Positions 63,795-64,000 of a stretch of 64,000 nt of DNA are shown here, piece by piece. Position numbers and translations under genes: made by a program. This DNA is from Promethearchaeota archaeon. Lineage in GTDB: Archaea; Asgardarchaeota; Lokiarchaeia; Sigynarchaeales; SOKP01. Positions within the stretch are counted from its first letter, which is position 1, and each line of letters opens with the position of its first letter. The notes beneath the pieces are model-generated. The model saw only the letters and a list, made by a program, of their open reading frames with translations, had not been told where the DNA came from and did no database searches. Where the stretch lies: contig JABXKC010000006.1 in the NCBI GenBank assembly GCA_013375495.1, positions 1 through 64,000 of the forward strand. The letters run 5' to 3'.

Positions 63795-64000
63795 TTATTT
63801 TATCACAATCTCTTTATCAAGTCTGGAAAGCCTTTCTGTACCGGTTTCCGTCACTCGATAACAATCTTCAACTCCTACTAAACCTTGGCCTCGAACATTT
63901 AACCATACCTCAAGATCTAATACCATATTTTTTTCAAAAGCAACATCTAATGCGCCCGTAGGTCCAAAAAGATGTGCTTCCTCGCATTCTAAACCTATAC
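63795..64000 (-). CDS. M24-family metallopeptidase, copy 2 (partial, cut by right edge)
   Basis: Only the C-terminal 67 residues are inside the window, ending at the TAA 63795-63797. They read 'IGLECEEAHLFGPTGALD', 'FEKNMVLDLEVWLNVRGQGL', 'VGVEDCYRVTETG', with the two Glu metal ligands of the pita-bread fold. Residue for residue this is close to the end of the M24 peptidase at 57778-58902. Its start and N-terminal domain lie beyond base 64000. Confidence 0.85.
   Translation of the reverse strand, partial: IGLECEEAHLFGPTGALDVAFEKNMVLDLEVWLNVRGQGLVGVEDCYRVTETGTERLSRLDKEIVIK

Overview
The window is AT-rich archaeal chromosome, most likely from an Asgard archaeon of the Lokiarchaeia type. The archaeal core includes a thermosome, Alba, Pth2, TruD, archaeal-type ThrRS and AspRS, type II methionine aminopeptidase, ribosomal proteins eL38 and eL40, translin and a CTP-type riboflavin kinase. 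Eukaryote-signature genes lie beside it: a Ras/Rab-like small GTPase (39721-40230), an Rpn11-like JAMM metalloprotease (25828-27081), and two proteins with what looks like a longin/roadblock-type module (left-edge membrane protein and 47059-47808). The species assignment is an inference from gene content. I see no rRNA, tRNA, CRISPR array or intact insertion sequence.

Layout. 0-9.3 kb: a membrane protein cut by the left edge, then mostly metabolic genes of bacterial flavour (lipoyl-less 2-oxoacid dehydrogenase acyltransferase, cyclase, acyl-CoA dehydrogenase, alpha/beta hydrolase, SMP-30 lactonase) and a surface beta-helix protein. 9.4-15.6 kb: thermosome, a twelve-repeat kelch surface protein, and a small-gene/remnant zone (VWA fragment, zinc-binding miniproteins). 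15.6-25.6 kb: an informational block (eL40; eL38, KH protein, pth2, truD; orphan DNA methyltransferase; aspS, map, nucleotidyltransferase), then a cyclophilin-fold protein, a VTT membrane protein, a small zinc ribbon and Alba. 25.8-36.5 kb: JAMM protease, UPF0200 kinase, PRPP synthetase, a degenerate IscU-like scaffold, several membrane proteins, a helical protein, an MfnD-like ATP-grasp enzyme and a winged-helix membrane protein. 36.6-47 kb: tandem membrane acyltransferase paralogues, small GTPase, HAD phosphatase, thrS, translin, the FAD-forming pair ribL-ribK, a CDP-alcohol phosphatidyltransferase and a GHMP kinase.

47-52 kb: a longin-like/winged-helix protein, then a GHMP sugar kinase overlapping a sugar nucleotidyltransferase (a compact kinase-pyrophosphorylase pair suggesting salvage of a free sugar to an NDP-sugar), a secreted protein and a zinc-ribbon membrane protein. 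52.4-64 kb: a catabolic island, largely plus-strand, with a KDG-type kinase, BKACE-type cleavage enzyme, URO-D-type methyltransferase, DMT permease, PIG-L deacetylase, SCP2 protein, M24 peptidase, Gfo/Idh/MocA dehydrogenase, GH5 glycosidase, two SDR dehydrogenases and, cut by the right edge, a second M24 peptidase paralogous to the first.

Main oddities. Three genes (kelch protein, winged-helix membrane protein, ribL) have no ATG, GTG or TTG in the place where the conserved protein must begin; AUA or AUU are the available near-cognate starts. The longin-like module appears in two very different architectures. A decayed copy of a short coding segment precedes the SMP-30 gene in the same phase as an intact copy behind it. 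The IscU-like scaffold keeps only one cysteine. A 55-residue zinc ribbon sits next to Alba. All family calls come from reading motifs by eye; no database search was run.
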